Position numbers and translations under genes: made by a program. From the NCBI GenBank assembly GCA_016200765.1, contig JACQEC010000027.1, positions 1 to 14,063 on the forward strand: a stretch of 14,063 bases of DNA, in the 5' to 3' direction. The notes under the pieces were generated by a model. It was not told the origin of the DNA and ran no database searches. It saw only the letters and a list, made by a program, of their open reading frames with translations. Below are positions 1 to 7,700 of the stretch, one piece after another; within the stretch, counting starts at the first letter, position 1; each line of letters begins with the position of its first letter. This DNA comes from Chloroflexota bacterium (lineage in GTDB: Bacteria > Chloroflexota > Anaerolineae > JACRMK01).

Positions 1-179
1 AGCATGGTCACGTGCAATTCGTAGTAGACGAGCGTGTGAACGCCGTATTGCTTGGTGAAGCCTTCCGCCACATCGTTCTTGTGCTGCCAGACGCGCTTCA
101 GTAGATCGCTGGTCACACCCATGTACAGCGTACCGTTGCGCTTGCTGGCGAGCATATAGACAGCCGGTGATTTCGTCAT
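1..179 (-). CDS. GIY-YIG nuclease-superfamily protein (5' part, runs off the window)
   Basis: Reading leftward from an ATG at 179, the frame stays open to the window edge and gives 59 complete codons. It starts MTKSPAVYMLASKRNGTLYM, followed by GVTSDLLKRVWQHKND. The paired VYM and LYMGVTS segments are the two halves of the GIY-YIG fold signature, and the R of LLKRVWQHK matches the conserved catalytic arginine region. These residues are typical of small (about 90-100 aa) YhbQ/UvrC-N-like proteins annotated as putative endonucleases. The catalytic glutamate lies beyond the edge, so activity cannot be judged. The start has no clear Shine-Dalgarno. The gene lies in the same direction as, and 173 bp downstream of, the dehydrogenase. 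Its biological role is unknown; family members are generally linked to DNA repair or processing. Confidence 0.88.
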   Translation of the reverse strand, partial: MTKSPAVYMLASKRNGTLYMGVTSDLLKRVWQHKNDVAEGFTKQYGVHTLVYYELHVTM

Positions 180-352
180 CTGTTGTTTTAGGCCAATGGT
201 CAGGAAAGTCGGTATGCCCGATAATCTATACCGGCAGTCCCTCGCGCTCCAGCGCCAGAACGTCGGCACGCAGGGCGTAGAGCCGGCGCAATGGGTTCCC
301 CCAATGCAGGCATCGGGTTCCAGCCGATGCTGTTATTTCGATTCCGCTCTGC

Positions 353-1555
353 TCACCGGTTCGGCTCCAGCACAACTTTGATCACCCCGTTGCGCTTGTC
401 CGCCGCGTAAGCCAGCGCCTTGCGATAGTCGGCCAGCGGGAAGCGCGCGCTCAAGTAGCCGTCGAAGTTCAATTTGCCCTCGCGCAGCCACTTCACGACC
501 AGCGCGAAGGTGTCAATCGCCTCGCCTTCCCACTGCTCGCGCCCGTGGCCGATGATGCCGATCAGGTCAACCTCCTGATACCAGACCGGCGTCAGGTCAA
601 TCGTCATCGGCTTCAACTCCACGCCCACCAGCACCACCGCGCCGCCCGCGCGCGTCCAGCGCAGAGCGTCGCGCAGGGTGCGCGCCGTGCCGACCGTGTC
701 GTAAATCAGATCAAAACCGCCCGTTAGAAACTCCACACCCAGCGCACTGCGGTGGTACGCCGCGCCCGTCAGCCGCGCCACGCCCCGGTAGCCCTCGCGC
801 GCCATCAGCACCTCGTCCGCGCCCTTGCGCTTCGCCATCTGCGCCTGATGCGGGTACTTCGCCATCACCACGAGGCGGCAGTCCGGCTGGACGGCCTTGA
901 CCGCCTGCAAGGTCATCAGCCCAATCGTGCCCGCGCCGACCACCAGCACCGCTTCGCCGGGCTTCGGCGGGCGGCGCAGGACGGCGCGCACACCGACCGC
1001 GCCCGGCTCGATCAGGCAGGCCTGCTCGTCGCGGATGTCATCGTCCACCTTGAAAAAGCGCAACTCGTGCGCCACGATCTGCTCGCTCCAGCCGCCGCCC
1101 ACCGACTCGGCGCGCCCGCGCTTCTCGCCGACCTCGCACAGCGAGTAGTTGCCGCGCGCGCACTGCGCGCAGAGCGGCTCGCGCTCCAGCGGCTGGCAGG
1201 TGTCGCCGCGCTGTAAGACGACGCGGTCGCCCACCGCCAGCGTCCGCGCGCCCGCGCCCGCCTCGACCACGCGCCCGACCACCTCGTGCCCCAGATACGT
1301 TTTGGAGTTGCCCGGCAGGGCGGCGGGCGCGATGCGCGGGTCGCCCTGAATGAAGGCGAGGTGCAAGTCGGTGCCGCAGATGCCCGCCAGCGTGGGGCGT
1401 ACCCGCACGAAACGCTCGTGCGGCAAGGGCGGCTCCGGCCCATCGTTCATGCGCAGAGCAGAGGTTGGCAAAAAGTACGCGCCCGGCCACAGCGCGCCCA
1501 GCGCCTTGGTGAAGGCGAGGCGCGGGATGTTGAGTTCGTAGGTGATCGTTTTCAT
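353..1555 (-). CDS. Zinc-dependent MDR alcohol/polyol dehydrogenase
   Basis: This 400-aa protein of the medium-chain dehydrogenase/reductase superfamily should oxidise an alcohol or sugar alcohol with NAD(P). Visible features are the catalytic zinc site in GICGTD (Cys60) and GHE (His90, Glu91), and the Rossmann dinucleotide motif GAGTIG at 207-212. A four-cysteine structural zinc lobe is present at Cys120, Cys129, Cys132 and Cys140. The first lobe spacing (C-x8-C) is longer than the classical C-x2-C, as in some glucose/threonine-dehydrogenase-like branches. The N-terminus (about 45 residues before the GroES-like fold) is longer than usual. Cofactor and substrate cannot be read from the sequence. 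The ATG at 1555 follows a short AGG, eight bases upstream. It is divergent from the PLD nuclease gene, with 259 bp between the starts. Being cytosolic and metabolic, it seems unrelated to its neighbours. Confidence 0.95.
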   Translation of the reverse strand: MKTITYELNIPRLAFTKALGALWPGAYFLPTSALRMNDGPEPPLPHERFVRVRPTLAGICGTDLHLAFIQGDPRIAPAALPGNSKTYLGHEVVGRVVEAGAGARTLAVGDRVVLQRGDTCQPLEREPLCAQCARGNYSLCEVGEKRGRAESVGGGWSEQIVAHELRFFKVDDDIRDEQACLIEPGAVGVRAVLRRPPKPGEAVLVVGAGTIGLMTLQAVKAVQPDCRLVVMAKYPHQAQMAKRKGADEVLMAREGYRGVARLTGAAYHRSALGVEFLTGGFDLIYDTVGTARTLRDALRWTRAGGAVVLVGVELKPMTIDLTPVWYQEVDLIGIIGHGREQWEGEAIDTFALVVKWLREGKLNFDGYLSARFPLADYRKALAYAADKRNGVIKVVLEPNR

Positions 1556-1722
1556 GGTGCCTGTGCGCCTGACAACGCTATCGCCGCGCCGCCCGGCTGG
1601 CCGAGCGCGTTGGCGCGTTCACGTCTGACGCAGGGTGCGCGGGTAGAGTGTGATAGGGCGATTGTATAACCGGACGCAGGAGGAGGCAAAGCACGGGCTC
1701 CTGCCGCCAGCCTCTATTGGTT

Positions 1723-1751
1723 TTGGCTCGTCGTGGCGCGCGGCCTATAAT
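1723..1751 (+). promoter_or_regulatory. Probable sigma-70 promoter of the PLD nuclease gene
   Basis: TTGGCT at 1723-1728 (four of six bases match TTGACA) and a perfect TATAAT at 1746-1751 are separated by 17 bp, the optimal spacing. Transcription would begin near 1758. That leaves a leader of about 57 nt before the ATG at 1815 and excludes the upstream in-frame GTG at 1650 as the start. This is a sequence-only prediction. Confidence 0.6.
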
Positions 1752-1814
1752 CAGGCGGCTATTGGATTCTACTCGTATCCCGGAGCCTATCCATGCAACG
1801 GAGCGTACTCGGAG

Positions 1815-2672
1815 ATGAAAGTTCAATTCGCTGATAATGTCGGCACAAAACTTATCGTTGCGTTGAACCCCTTGTTGTCTAACGCCCGTGAGGTTCGCAT
1901 TGCGGTGGCGTTCGTCAAGTATTCAGGCTTGCGCCTCATCGAGCCTGCGCTTGACCGTTGCCTGCAAAGCGGCGGGCAGATCGAATTCATTGTCGGTTTG
2001 GATTTTCGCACCACCGACGCCAAATCCCTGCGAGCCCTGCGAACCCGATCCATTGCGACACCACAATGCCGCCTCTATTGTTACAGCGATCCATCTGACA
2101 ACGAAAACGTCTATCACCCGAAGCTCTATTTGTTGAGCGCCGAAAAATCGTTGAGCGGTATCATCGGCTCTTCCAATCTCACACAAGGCGGCCTCAAGGA
2201 TAACGTCGAGGTCAACGCTATTTTGGAATATGAGGAGGAAGAGGAAGGCGCACAGGAGCTTCTGGACATCTACGCGCGCATCAAATTTCAGGAAACCCGC
2301 TTCGTCCCCGACGATGAATACCTCGACGCCTACGAAGAGCTAACCCATCAAGTGACGCTTTCGCGAAACAGCGCGGCTGACCGTGATTTGAGGAAGAGGC
2401 TAGAATTTCTTCGGCAGAAGGAGCAGGTTCTGCCAAAGCCGTTTACCGACCCTGAATCTCTCCGCGGCTGGCAGAAATTGGTTTTTGACAAACTCCCGGC
2501 GATAGAGTTTGGCACGAGCGATCTCTACCGCTATGCGCCCGAGTTCCAGCAAGAGTATCCGGACAATCGAAATGTCGAAGCCAAGATCCGTCAGGTGCTC
2601 CAACAACTGCGCGATTCAGGGTTGATTAACCATTTGGGACAGGGCCGCTGGGTTAGATACACACGCGGGTAA
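1815..2672 (+). CDS. PLD-like nuclease fused to a Dam-replacing-type winged helix (candidate restriction endonuclease)
   Basis: This 285-aa protein has two parts. Residues about 10-140 form a PLD-fold domain with a single HKD-like motif, YHPKLYLL (His101, Lys103), then IIGSSNLTQGGL (Ser119-Asn121). This is the arrangement of nuclease-type PLD enzymes such as NgoFVII- or BfiI-like restriction nucleases, which form the active site as dimers. The usual motif aspartate position holds Ser108. Residues about 233-283 (DLYRY...RNVEAKIRQVLQQLRDSGLI...GRWVR) match the winged helix found in Dam-replacing proteins and at the C-terminus of DpnI, which reads DNA. An acidic run (138-144) lies between them. 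The frame is open back to a GTG at 1650, but the promoter at 1723-1751 favours the ATG at 1815; a GGAG at 1800-1803 may be the ribosome site. No methyltransferase of a restriction pair is adjacent. Domain calls are firm; the restriction role is inference. Confidence 0.85.
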   Translation: MKVQFADNVGTKLIVALNPLLSNAREVRIAVAFVKYSGLRLIEPALDRCLQSGGQIEFIVGLDFRTTDAKSLRALRTRSIATPQCRLYCYSDPSDNENVYHPKLYLLSAEKSLSGIIGSSNLTQGGLKDNVEVNAILEYEEEEEGAQELLDIYARIKFQETRFVPDDEYLDAYEELTHQVTLSRNSAADRDLRKRLEFLRQKEQVLPKPFTDPESLRGWQKLVFDKLPAIEFGTSDLYRYAPEFQQEYPDNRNVEAKIRQVLQQLRDSGLINHLGQGRWVRYTRG

Positions 2673-2748
2673 GTTCTACGGCAACAGGCTCCGGCGCACG
2701 GCGGATTGACGGAGATTACCAGATCACGCAGTCGCCCCGCATATCAGG

Positions 2749-3816
2749 CTACTCATAGTGCAGGGCTTCCACAATCGGCAGGCGCGCCGCTTGCCGCGCG
2801 GGCAGGAGGCTGGCCGCCACCGCCATCAACAGCGCAACCGCGACGGCGAAGATCAGGCCGGCCAGCGGGAACGTATACGTGAAGCGCGACGTGAGCGTGG
2901 CGGTCAGCACCTGCGTGAACCCGTAGCCGAGCGCCAGACCGGCTAACATGCCGAAGGCGGCTCCCGCCGCGCCCAGCAGCAGCGATTCGGCCAGCACCAT
3001 GCGCCGCACCTGCGCCTGCGTCGCGCCGATAGCGCGCAGAACGCCGATCTCCCGCGTGCGCTCCAGCACGTTGATGGTCAGCGTGTTGATCAGGCCGAGC
3101 AGGGACGGGATAATCAACACGATCAGCACCGCGTCCAACCCCAAAAACGCCTCGTCAAATATCTGGCGCTGGTCGGCGCGCCAGTCCGCGCTCCACGTCA
3201 GCGAGAACTGCGGGTACGCCTGCAACAGTCCCTCCAGGTTAGCCTTCACCTCATCGCGCTTCGCGCCCGGCGCAAGGTTTGCCATCAGCATCACGTCTTC
3301 GCTCTTGTGAAAATCCTGCGCCAGATTTTGCTGTGAGATATACAGCGTGTTGATCTTCACCGCCAGATAGTCACTGCCAATCGCCGCAATGCGATACTCC
3401 TGCGGGCCGTCCGGGGTCTGCACGCTCACGCGGTCCCCGACCTTGAGGTGCTGGGCAAGGGCGAAGACCGGGTTGGCGATGGCCGCCACCAATTCGAGCG
3501 AGGCGGTCGCGCCCGCGCCGGTCAGGACGATCAGTTGGCGGCGCAAGGCGGGCGAGGCGGCGGCGACGCCGCTCGTCTGCTGGGCGAGGGCCAGCGCCGT
3601 GGCGTCAAACGTTTCACCGGTCGCGCTGGCGATGGTCAGGTCAACCAGTCCGGAGATGCCGAGCGGGCCGCTCTGTAAGGCCGCGAGCATGGTCGGCACA
3701 AGCGTGTTGACGGCGAAGATGACCGCCACGCCGAACACAATCGCCAGCGTGGTCAGCGCCGTGCGCAGTTTGCGTCCGGCCAGATAGACCAGCGGAAGCG
3801 TGATAAACGTTTTCAC
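2749..3816 (-). CDS. FtsX/MacB-type ABC transporter permease
   Basis: This is a 355-aa inner-membrane protein with the MacB/FtsX topology. It has one N-terminal transmembrane helix (about 20-42), a large extracytoplasmic domain (about 45-225), then three helices (about 227-249, 276-299, 315-337). Diagnostic FtsX-domain residues are the cytoplasmic coupling segment ERTREIGVLRAIGAT (252-266) and the terminal PARQAARLPIVEALHYE. The family couples ATP hydrolysis in the cytoplasm to work in the periplasm or envelope (lipoprotein or peptide export, signalling) rather than moving substrate through the membrane. It is at the short end for the family, with one FtsX module only. No ABC ATPase or membrane-fusion protein is next to it. 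The start is GTG at 3816, with AGAGG nine bases upstream. Its 3' end converges with the PLD nuclease, 76 bp away. Confidence 0.92.
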   Translation of the reverse strand: MKTFITLPLVYLAGRKLRTALTTLAIVFGVAVIFAVNTLVPTMLAALQSGPLGISGLVDLTIASATGETFDATALALAQQTSGVAAASPALRRQLIVLTGAGATASLELVAAIANPVFALAQHLKVGDRVSVQTPDGPQEYRIAAIGSDYLAVKINTLYISQQNLAQDFHKSEDVMLMANLAPGAKRDEVKANLEGLLQAYPQFSLTWSADWRADQRQIFDEAFLGLDAVLIVLIIPSLLGLINTLTINVLERTREIGVLRAIGATQAQVRRMVLAESLLLGAAGAAFGMLAGLALGYGFTQVLTATLTSRFTYTFPLAGLIFAVAVALLMAVAASLLPARQAARLPIVEALHYE

Positions 3817-3886
3817 CGATATGATCCTCTTGATCCTCGGTCGCTAACGAGTGGCGTGCGTTACCTTTTTCTCCCCCCACTGCCTG

Positions 3887-3895
3887 TGCTATAAT
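3887..3895 (+). promoter_or_regulatory. Extended -10 promoter upstream of the methyltransferase
   Basis: TGCTATAAT is a perfect -10 hexamer (3890-3895) preceded by the TGN extension, which can replace a -35 box; no good -35 is visible. A start near 3902 would give a leader of about 111 nt before the methyltransferase ATG, and the leader would contain the repetitive element at 3922-4010. The box sits within the divergent region next to the permease gene, which reads the other way. Confidence 0.6.
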
Positions 3896-3921
3896 CCCGC
3901 CCACAGCGTCGCCCGCCCCAA

Positions 3922-3951
3922 CCCTGAGCCTGTCGAAGGGAGCCTGTCGAA
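3922..3951 (+). repeat. GAGCCTGTCGAA dispersed-repeat element (two tandem cores)
   Basis: CCCTGAGCCTGTCGAAGGG at 3922-3940 contains the core GAGCCTGTCGAA, which recurs at 3940-3951 (12-bp direct repeat, 14-bp period). The same core (often seen reversed as TTCGACAGGCTC) is a common intergenic dispersed repeat in several GC-rich bacterial genomes, and read in frame it gives the well-known spurious peptide PEPVEG. It explains why the open frame here extends upstream of the true methyltransferase start. Only sequence resemblance supports calling it a dispersed element. Confidence 0.6.
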
Positions 3952-3980
3952 TGGCCGCGCTTGCAGGCACGGCGGCTGGA

Positions 3981-4010
3981 GGGCTTCAGCCGGAAGCGGA
4001 GGCTTCGACC
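3981..4010 (+). repeat. Small GCTTC/GAAGC inverted-repeat element carrying the methyltransferase RBS
   Basis: GCTTC (3983-3987) and GAAGC (3993-3997) form a 5-bp stem with a 5-nt loop, and GGCTTCGACC (4001-4010) repeats the first arm. The GGAGG at 3998-4002, ten bases before the ATG at 4013, is the only good Shine-Dalgarno for the methyltransferase and lies between these arms. Pairing of GAAGC with either GCTTC copy could hide or expose it. Whether this is a REP-like element or chance is not decidable from one copy. Confidence 0.4.
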
Positions 4011-4012
4011 CC

Positions 4013-4624
4013 ATGAAATGGTTTTACGAAACCCTCTATGGTCGCTTTCGCGCGCCGTGGGACATTGGCCCGCGCGCGGAACTCGTCCAGTTGGTCGAAA
4101 GCGGGCGGCTCAAGCCGTGCCGCGCGATTGACCTCGGCAGTGGCACGGCCAGCAACTGCATCTTTCTGGCCCAGCGCGGGTTCGAGGTGACCGGTGTGGA
4201 TTACGCGCAGGCCGCGATTGAATTGGGGCGCAAGCGCGCCCGCGAGGCCGGCGTCAGCGTCCAATTCTTGGTGGACGATCTGACCCGCCTGCAAAACGTT
4301 CACGGCGCCTTTGATTTGCTCGTGGACTATGGCACCCTTGACGACCTCGTTCCGCGCCATCGAGATTTGTACCTGAAAAATGTTCTCCCGCTGACCCACG
4401 CGGGTAGTCAGTTCTTGCTCTACTGTTTCGAGTGGCGGCAGAGATGGTGGGAAGGGCTTCTCCTGCGCCTGTTGCCGTTTTGCGGCGCGATGGCGCTGGA
4501 GCCGGGCGAGGCCGCGCGGCGCTTCGGCGAGCACTTCACGATCGAGCGCGTCGCGGGCGAGACTGACTTCTCGAAATACCCGCCGGGCTACGCGGTCTAT
4601 CTGATGACGCGGAAGGCCGAGTAG
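4013..4624 (+). CDS. Class I SAM-dependent methyltransferase
   Basis: This 203-aa cytosolic protein transfers a methyl group from S-adenosylmethionine to an unknown substrate. The Rossmann-like core shows motif I AIDLGSGTASN (Asp40, Gly42, Gly44), the acidic ribose-binding residue Asp63 in VTGVDYAQAA, Asp88-Asp89 in motif III and DYGTLDDL (105-112) as the post-core motif. Size and order resemble TehB- or thiopurine-methyltransferase-like small-molecule enzymes more than DNA methylases; no DPPY-type or PC motif is present. An open frame extends upstream to 3851, but that part is repetitive sequence (it contains the PEPVEG-type translation). GGAGG at 3998-4002 supports the ATG at 4013. The gene stands alone, divergent from the permease and convergent with the NACHT gene. 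Confidence 0.9.
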   Translation: MKWFYETLYGRFRAPWDIGPRAELVQLVESGRLKPCRAIDLGSGTASNCIFLAQRGFEVTGVDYAQAAIELGRKRAREAGVSVQFLVDDLTRLQNVHGAFDLLVDYGTLDDLVPRHRDLYLKNVLPLTHAGSQFLLYCFEWRQRWWEGLLLRLLPFCGAMALEPGEAARRFGEHFTIERVAGETDFSKYPPGYAVYLMTRKAE

Positions 4625-4632
4625 GGCAGCCA

Positions 4633-4695
4633 TCACTTTGCCCGCAGCACCCGCTTCAAAATCTTCCCCGTCGCGCAACGCGCGCCTTCAGTCAT
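4633..4695 (-). pseudogene. Relic of the 3' end of an acyl-CoA ligase gene
   Basis: Read on the - strand this gives ...ATGKILKRVLRAK and a stop, the C-terminal catalytic-lysine segment of AMP-forming acyl-CoA ligases. The intact ligase at 9059-10549 ends ATGKILKRVLRGQ. At the DNA level 4633-4676 aligns with 9059-9102 with 40 of 44 bases identical, including the stop codon, and similarity stops abruptly at 4677. The rest of the enzyme (over 480 residues) is missing. By chance or otherwise, an ATG at 4695 with GGAG six bases upstream opens a 20-codon mini-ORF ending in this segment, but nothing suggests a function for it. It could derive from a lost tandem paralogue or from insertion or exchange at the ligase 3' end. 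Confidence 0.75.
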
Positions 4696-4703
4696 CTCGT
4701 TCT

Positions 4704-4713
4704 CCCCCCCCCC
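4704..4713. repeat. Ten-base C homopolymer
   Basis: Ten consecutive C bases lie in the intergenic region between the methyltransferase and NACHT genes. Such runs are prone to polymerase slippage and sequencing error. It overlaps the G-rich upstream region of the mini-ORF on the - strand but lies in no supported gene, so a phase-variation role is unsupported. Confidence 0.9.
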
Positions 4714-4779
4714 TTATTTTAGCCGCCTAATGCACTACACTCCAAAGACTGGATGCGCAGGAGATGACCTGCTCTTCCA

Positions 4780-7700
4780 TCATGCTTCGTCCATCGCCTG
4801 CGCTACCGCCCATAGCGCGTCCCACGCGGCGTAGCGGGCTTGATCGCTTATTGCAAGGCTTCTTAGTCGGTTGCGCGGATCGGCGGCAAAAGCATGCAAC
4901 GATTCTCCGATCTTGTGGAGTTGCGCCCGTATACGCCGGACAGCGGGACCATTGCACAACTGCTCTAACGCCTCTGCGGCGTTTCCGCGCACGTACTCAT
5001 TCTCATCGTTCAGCGCGGTCAAGAGGGCAGCCAACACTTCGGGGGTGGCGTTGCGTAATCGCCCTAACGCCGTTGCCGCGTTTCCGCGCACGCCCTTACT
5101 CTTATCGTTCAGCGCGGTCAAGAGGGCGGCTAATACTTCGGGGGTGGCGTTGCCTAATCGCCCTAACGCCTGTGCCGCGTTTCCGCGTACACCCCCATTC
5201 TTATCGTTCAGCGCGGTCAAGAGCGCGGCTAACACTTCGGGGGTGGCGTTGCCTAACCACCCTAACGTAACTAACGCGTTTCCGCGCACGTACTCCTTGT
5301 CATCGTTTAGCGCGGTCAAGAGGGCGATCAACACTTCGGGGGTGGCGTGGCCTATCCGCCCTAACGCCTGTGCCGCGTTTCCGCGTACACCCCCATTTTT
5401 ATCTTTCAGCGCAGTCAAGAGCGCAGCTAACACTTCGGGGGTGGCATCGCCTGACCGCCCTAACGCCACTACCGTGTTTCCGCGCACGCCCTTACTCTTA
5501 TCGTTCAGTGCGGTCACGAGAGCGGTCAACACTTCGGGGGTGGCGTCGCCTGACCGCCCTAACGCCAGTGCCGCGCTCCTGCGCACGTCCTCGTCCGCAT
5601 CATTCAGCGCGGTCAAGAGCGCAGCTAACACTTCGGGGGTGGCGTTGCCTAATCGCCCTAACGCCTGTGCCGCGTTTCCGCGCACGCCCTTACTCTTATC
5701 GTTCAGCGCGGTCAAAAGGGCGGCTAATACTTCGGGGGTGGCGTTGCCTAATCGCCCTAACGCGCCAACCGCGTTTCCGCGCACACCCTCATTCTTATCG
5801 TTCAGCGCGGTCAAGAGAGCGGTCAACACTGCGGGAGTGGTGTTGCCTAGCCACATTAACGCCAGTACCGCGTTTCCGCGCACACCCTCATGCTCATCGT
5901 TGAGCGCGGTCAAAAGGGCGATCAACACTTCGGGGGTGGCGTGGCCTATCCGCCCTAACGCCATTACCGCGTTCCTGCGTACGCGCTCATTCTTATCGTT
6001 CAGCGCGGTCAAAAGGGCGGTCGGCACTTCGGGGATGGTGTTGCCTAATTGCCCTAACGCCTCTGCCGCGTCCCCGCGCAAGTCCTCACTCTCATGGTTC
6101 AGCGCGCTCAAGAACCCGCGCAAGGCATCCTCTCCAGCCTCTGTGCCCTGTATATCACGTAGATGGCCTATAATACGTCGGCGCAGAGGCTCGTATGCGC
6201 CGGCACCCTGACGGTCAAAATAGATCATTAGCAGTTGCCGCACCACGCGCTGGCGCAACGCCGCATCAACGCCCACGCAGTCACCCATACAACGCCCTGC
6301 CAGCAAAAGGTCGCGGTGCAGGATGTCCTCATAGCGGCTTGGCTCGTAGCCCTGCACTGTGGCATCTTCGCCTTCAGCCAGTATCGCTGTACGGATCAGG
6401 TCGCTGGCGTCATCGGGGTAATCATCGCTCAAGAAGCTAATAGCGAGACGGATCGGCTCCTCCCAGCGCGGCTGGTGGCGGCGCTCGTAAATTCGCCGCG
6501 CCGTCTGGTCCCGCCGCCGCACCAGCTCGCGCGCCGCGAAATATTCCTCGAACGTCAGGTGCATGAAGCCATAGACTTTGGGCGCGCGCTCGACGAAGAT
6601 ACCGGTGTGCTCGCGCACGCGCTGCAAGAACTCATCTACTGCCGTCTCCACGTCTTGGTGGTCGGGCGGCAGGCCGCGCCATGTCCCCAGCGCCTGCGCT
6701 AATTGGTCTTTGACCTCGCCCTCACTCGCCTCGCCGCGCGACTTGCTGGCGTGCAGCCAGTGCGCCAGCGGCCCGAGCATCCGCCGCGCCTCATTCTCCT
6801 TCACCACTTTGCCGGACGGAATCCCGCGCGCCAGTTCCCAGTCTTCAAGCAACGTCTTCACCGCCAATTCGTACAACTCAACGCGGCGGCTCGGCAGGTG
6901 CGCGCCGGCATGATGAATGAGCGCCAGCACCGTCAGCATCAGCGGGTTCGCCGCCAACCGCTTCACGCCTTCGTTCTTGTCCACCGCCTTCACGATGCCG
7001 TCTATCTCGATCTGGGCCCGCCGCGCGACCTCGGCGTCCGCCGCCGTGGGCGTATGGAACCGCTCGACCGCCGGGCACCAGCGGTTCAGAAACTTTTCGA
7101 TCTGCGGGCGTGCCAGTTCACGCAGGGTGAAATGCGCGAACCCGCCGCCCAGCGGCGCACTGCGGTAGCCGGCAATGCGGCTGGTCACGACAAAACGGTT
7201 ATGCGGGTGAAGGCCTGCCGCGAATTCCTCAATGCGCCGGGTAATCTCAACGCGATCGCCTGCCTCAATAATCTCATCAAGGCCGTCTAGTAGCACGAGC
7301 GCGCGTCCATTGCGCAGCGCGTTATAGAGTACTTCGCCCAGCGCTTCTGTCGGTGCGTCCACACTGCCGAATGCAGTCGGCAGAAACTCACGAAGGCTCA
7401 ACGCGCGGTCTTTCGTAAACGCATCGGCATAAACGGCGACGCGCAGGAGAATTGGCAAGCGCGCCTCCCCATAATCGTTGCCGTCGTGGTCGCGCACCGG
7501 CGGGGCCGCGGGGCGGAATGGAGCAGACTCTGACTCCGCAACCGTCTGCATGGCGCGTGCAAAGTGTAGCGCGAGGAAGCGCATCAGGGTTGTTTTGCCA
7601 GCGCCCGGACCGCCGAGAATCGCCACGCGTGGGTGCTCGCGCAGTACAAGCGACAGATCTACCGGCTCGGTGCGTAGCTCGTTTGGCCTTAGACGTTGCT

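Noticed and set aside
196..381. 61-codon + strand frame between the GIY-YIG and dehydrogenase genes, and a - strand tail reading ...YALRADVLALEREGLPV before a stop
   Set aside because: The + frame has no homology, no ribosome site and overlaps the dehydrogenase 3' end. The - strand tail looks protein-like but has no start or recognisable family in the 173 bp available; at best an unidentifiable remnant.
3851..4012. N-terminal extension of the methyltransferase frame up to 3851
   Set aside because: It crosses the promoter and dispersed repeat (PEPVEG-type translation), and GGAGG at 3998-4002 fits the ATG at 4013.
4757..4772. GCAGG/CCTGC hairpin between the methyltransferase and NACHT genes, considered as a terminator
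   Set aside because: Only a 5-bp stem and no T-run follows on either strand; no convincing intrinsic terminator was found there or at the other convergent junctions (2673-2748, 9004-9058).
4948..6132. Regular repeats that could suggest a CRISPR array or satellite DNA
   Set aside because: Units are 99 bp, coding, in frame, without unique spacers; they are HEAT-repeat codons.
6169..6174. A fourth TATAAT on the + strand
   Set aside because: It lies inside the NACHT coding sequence and no + strand gene follows it.
4871..6211. A 446-codon open frame on the + strand across the HEAT array, with regular repeats of its own
   Set aside because: It is the antisense shadow of the 99-bp units: any in-frame tandem repeat keeps other frames open once one unit lacks stops. 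The opposite strand encodes a coherent NACHT-HEAT protein.
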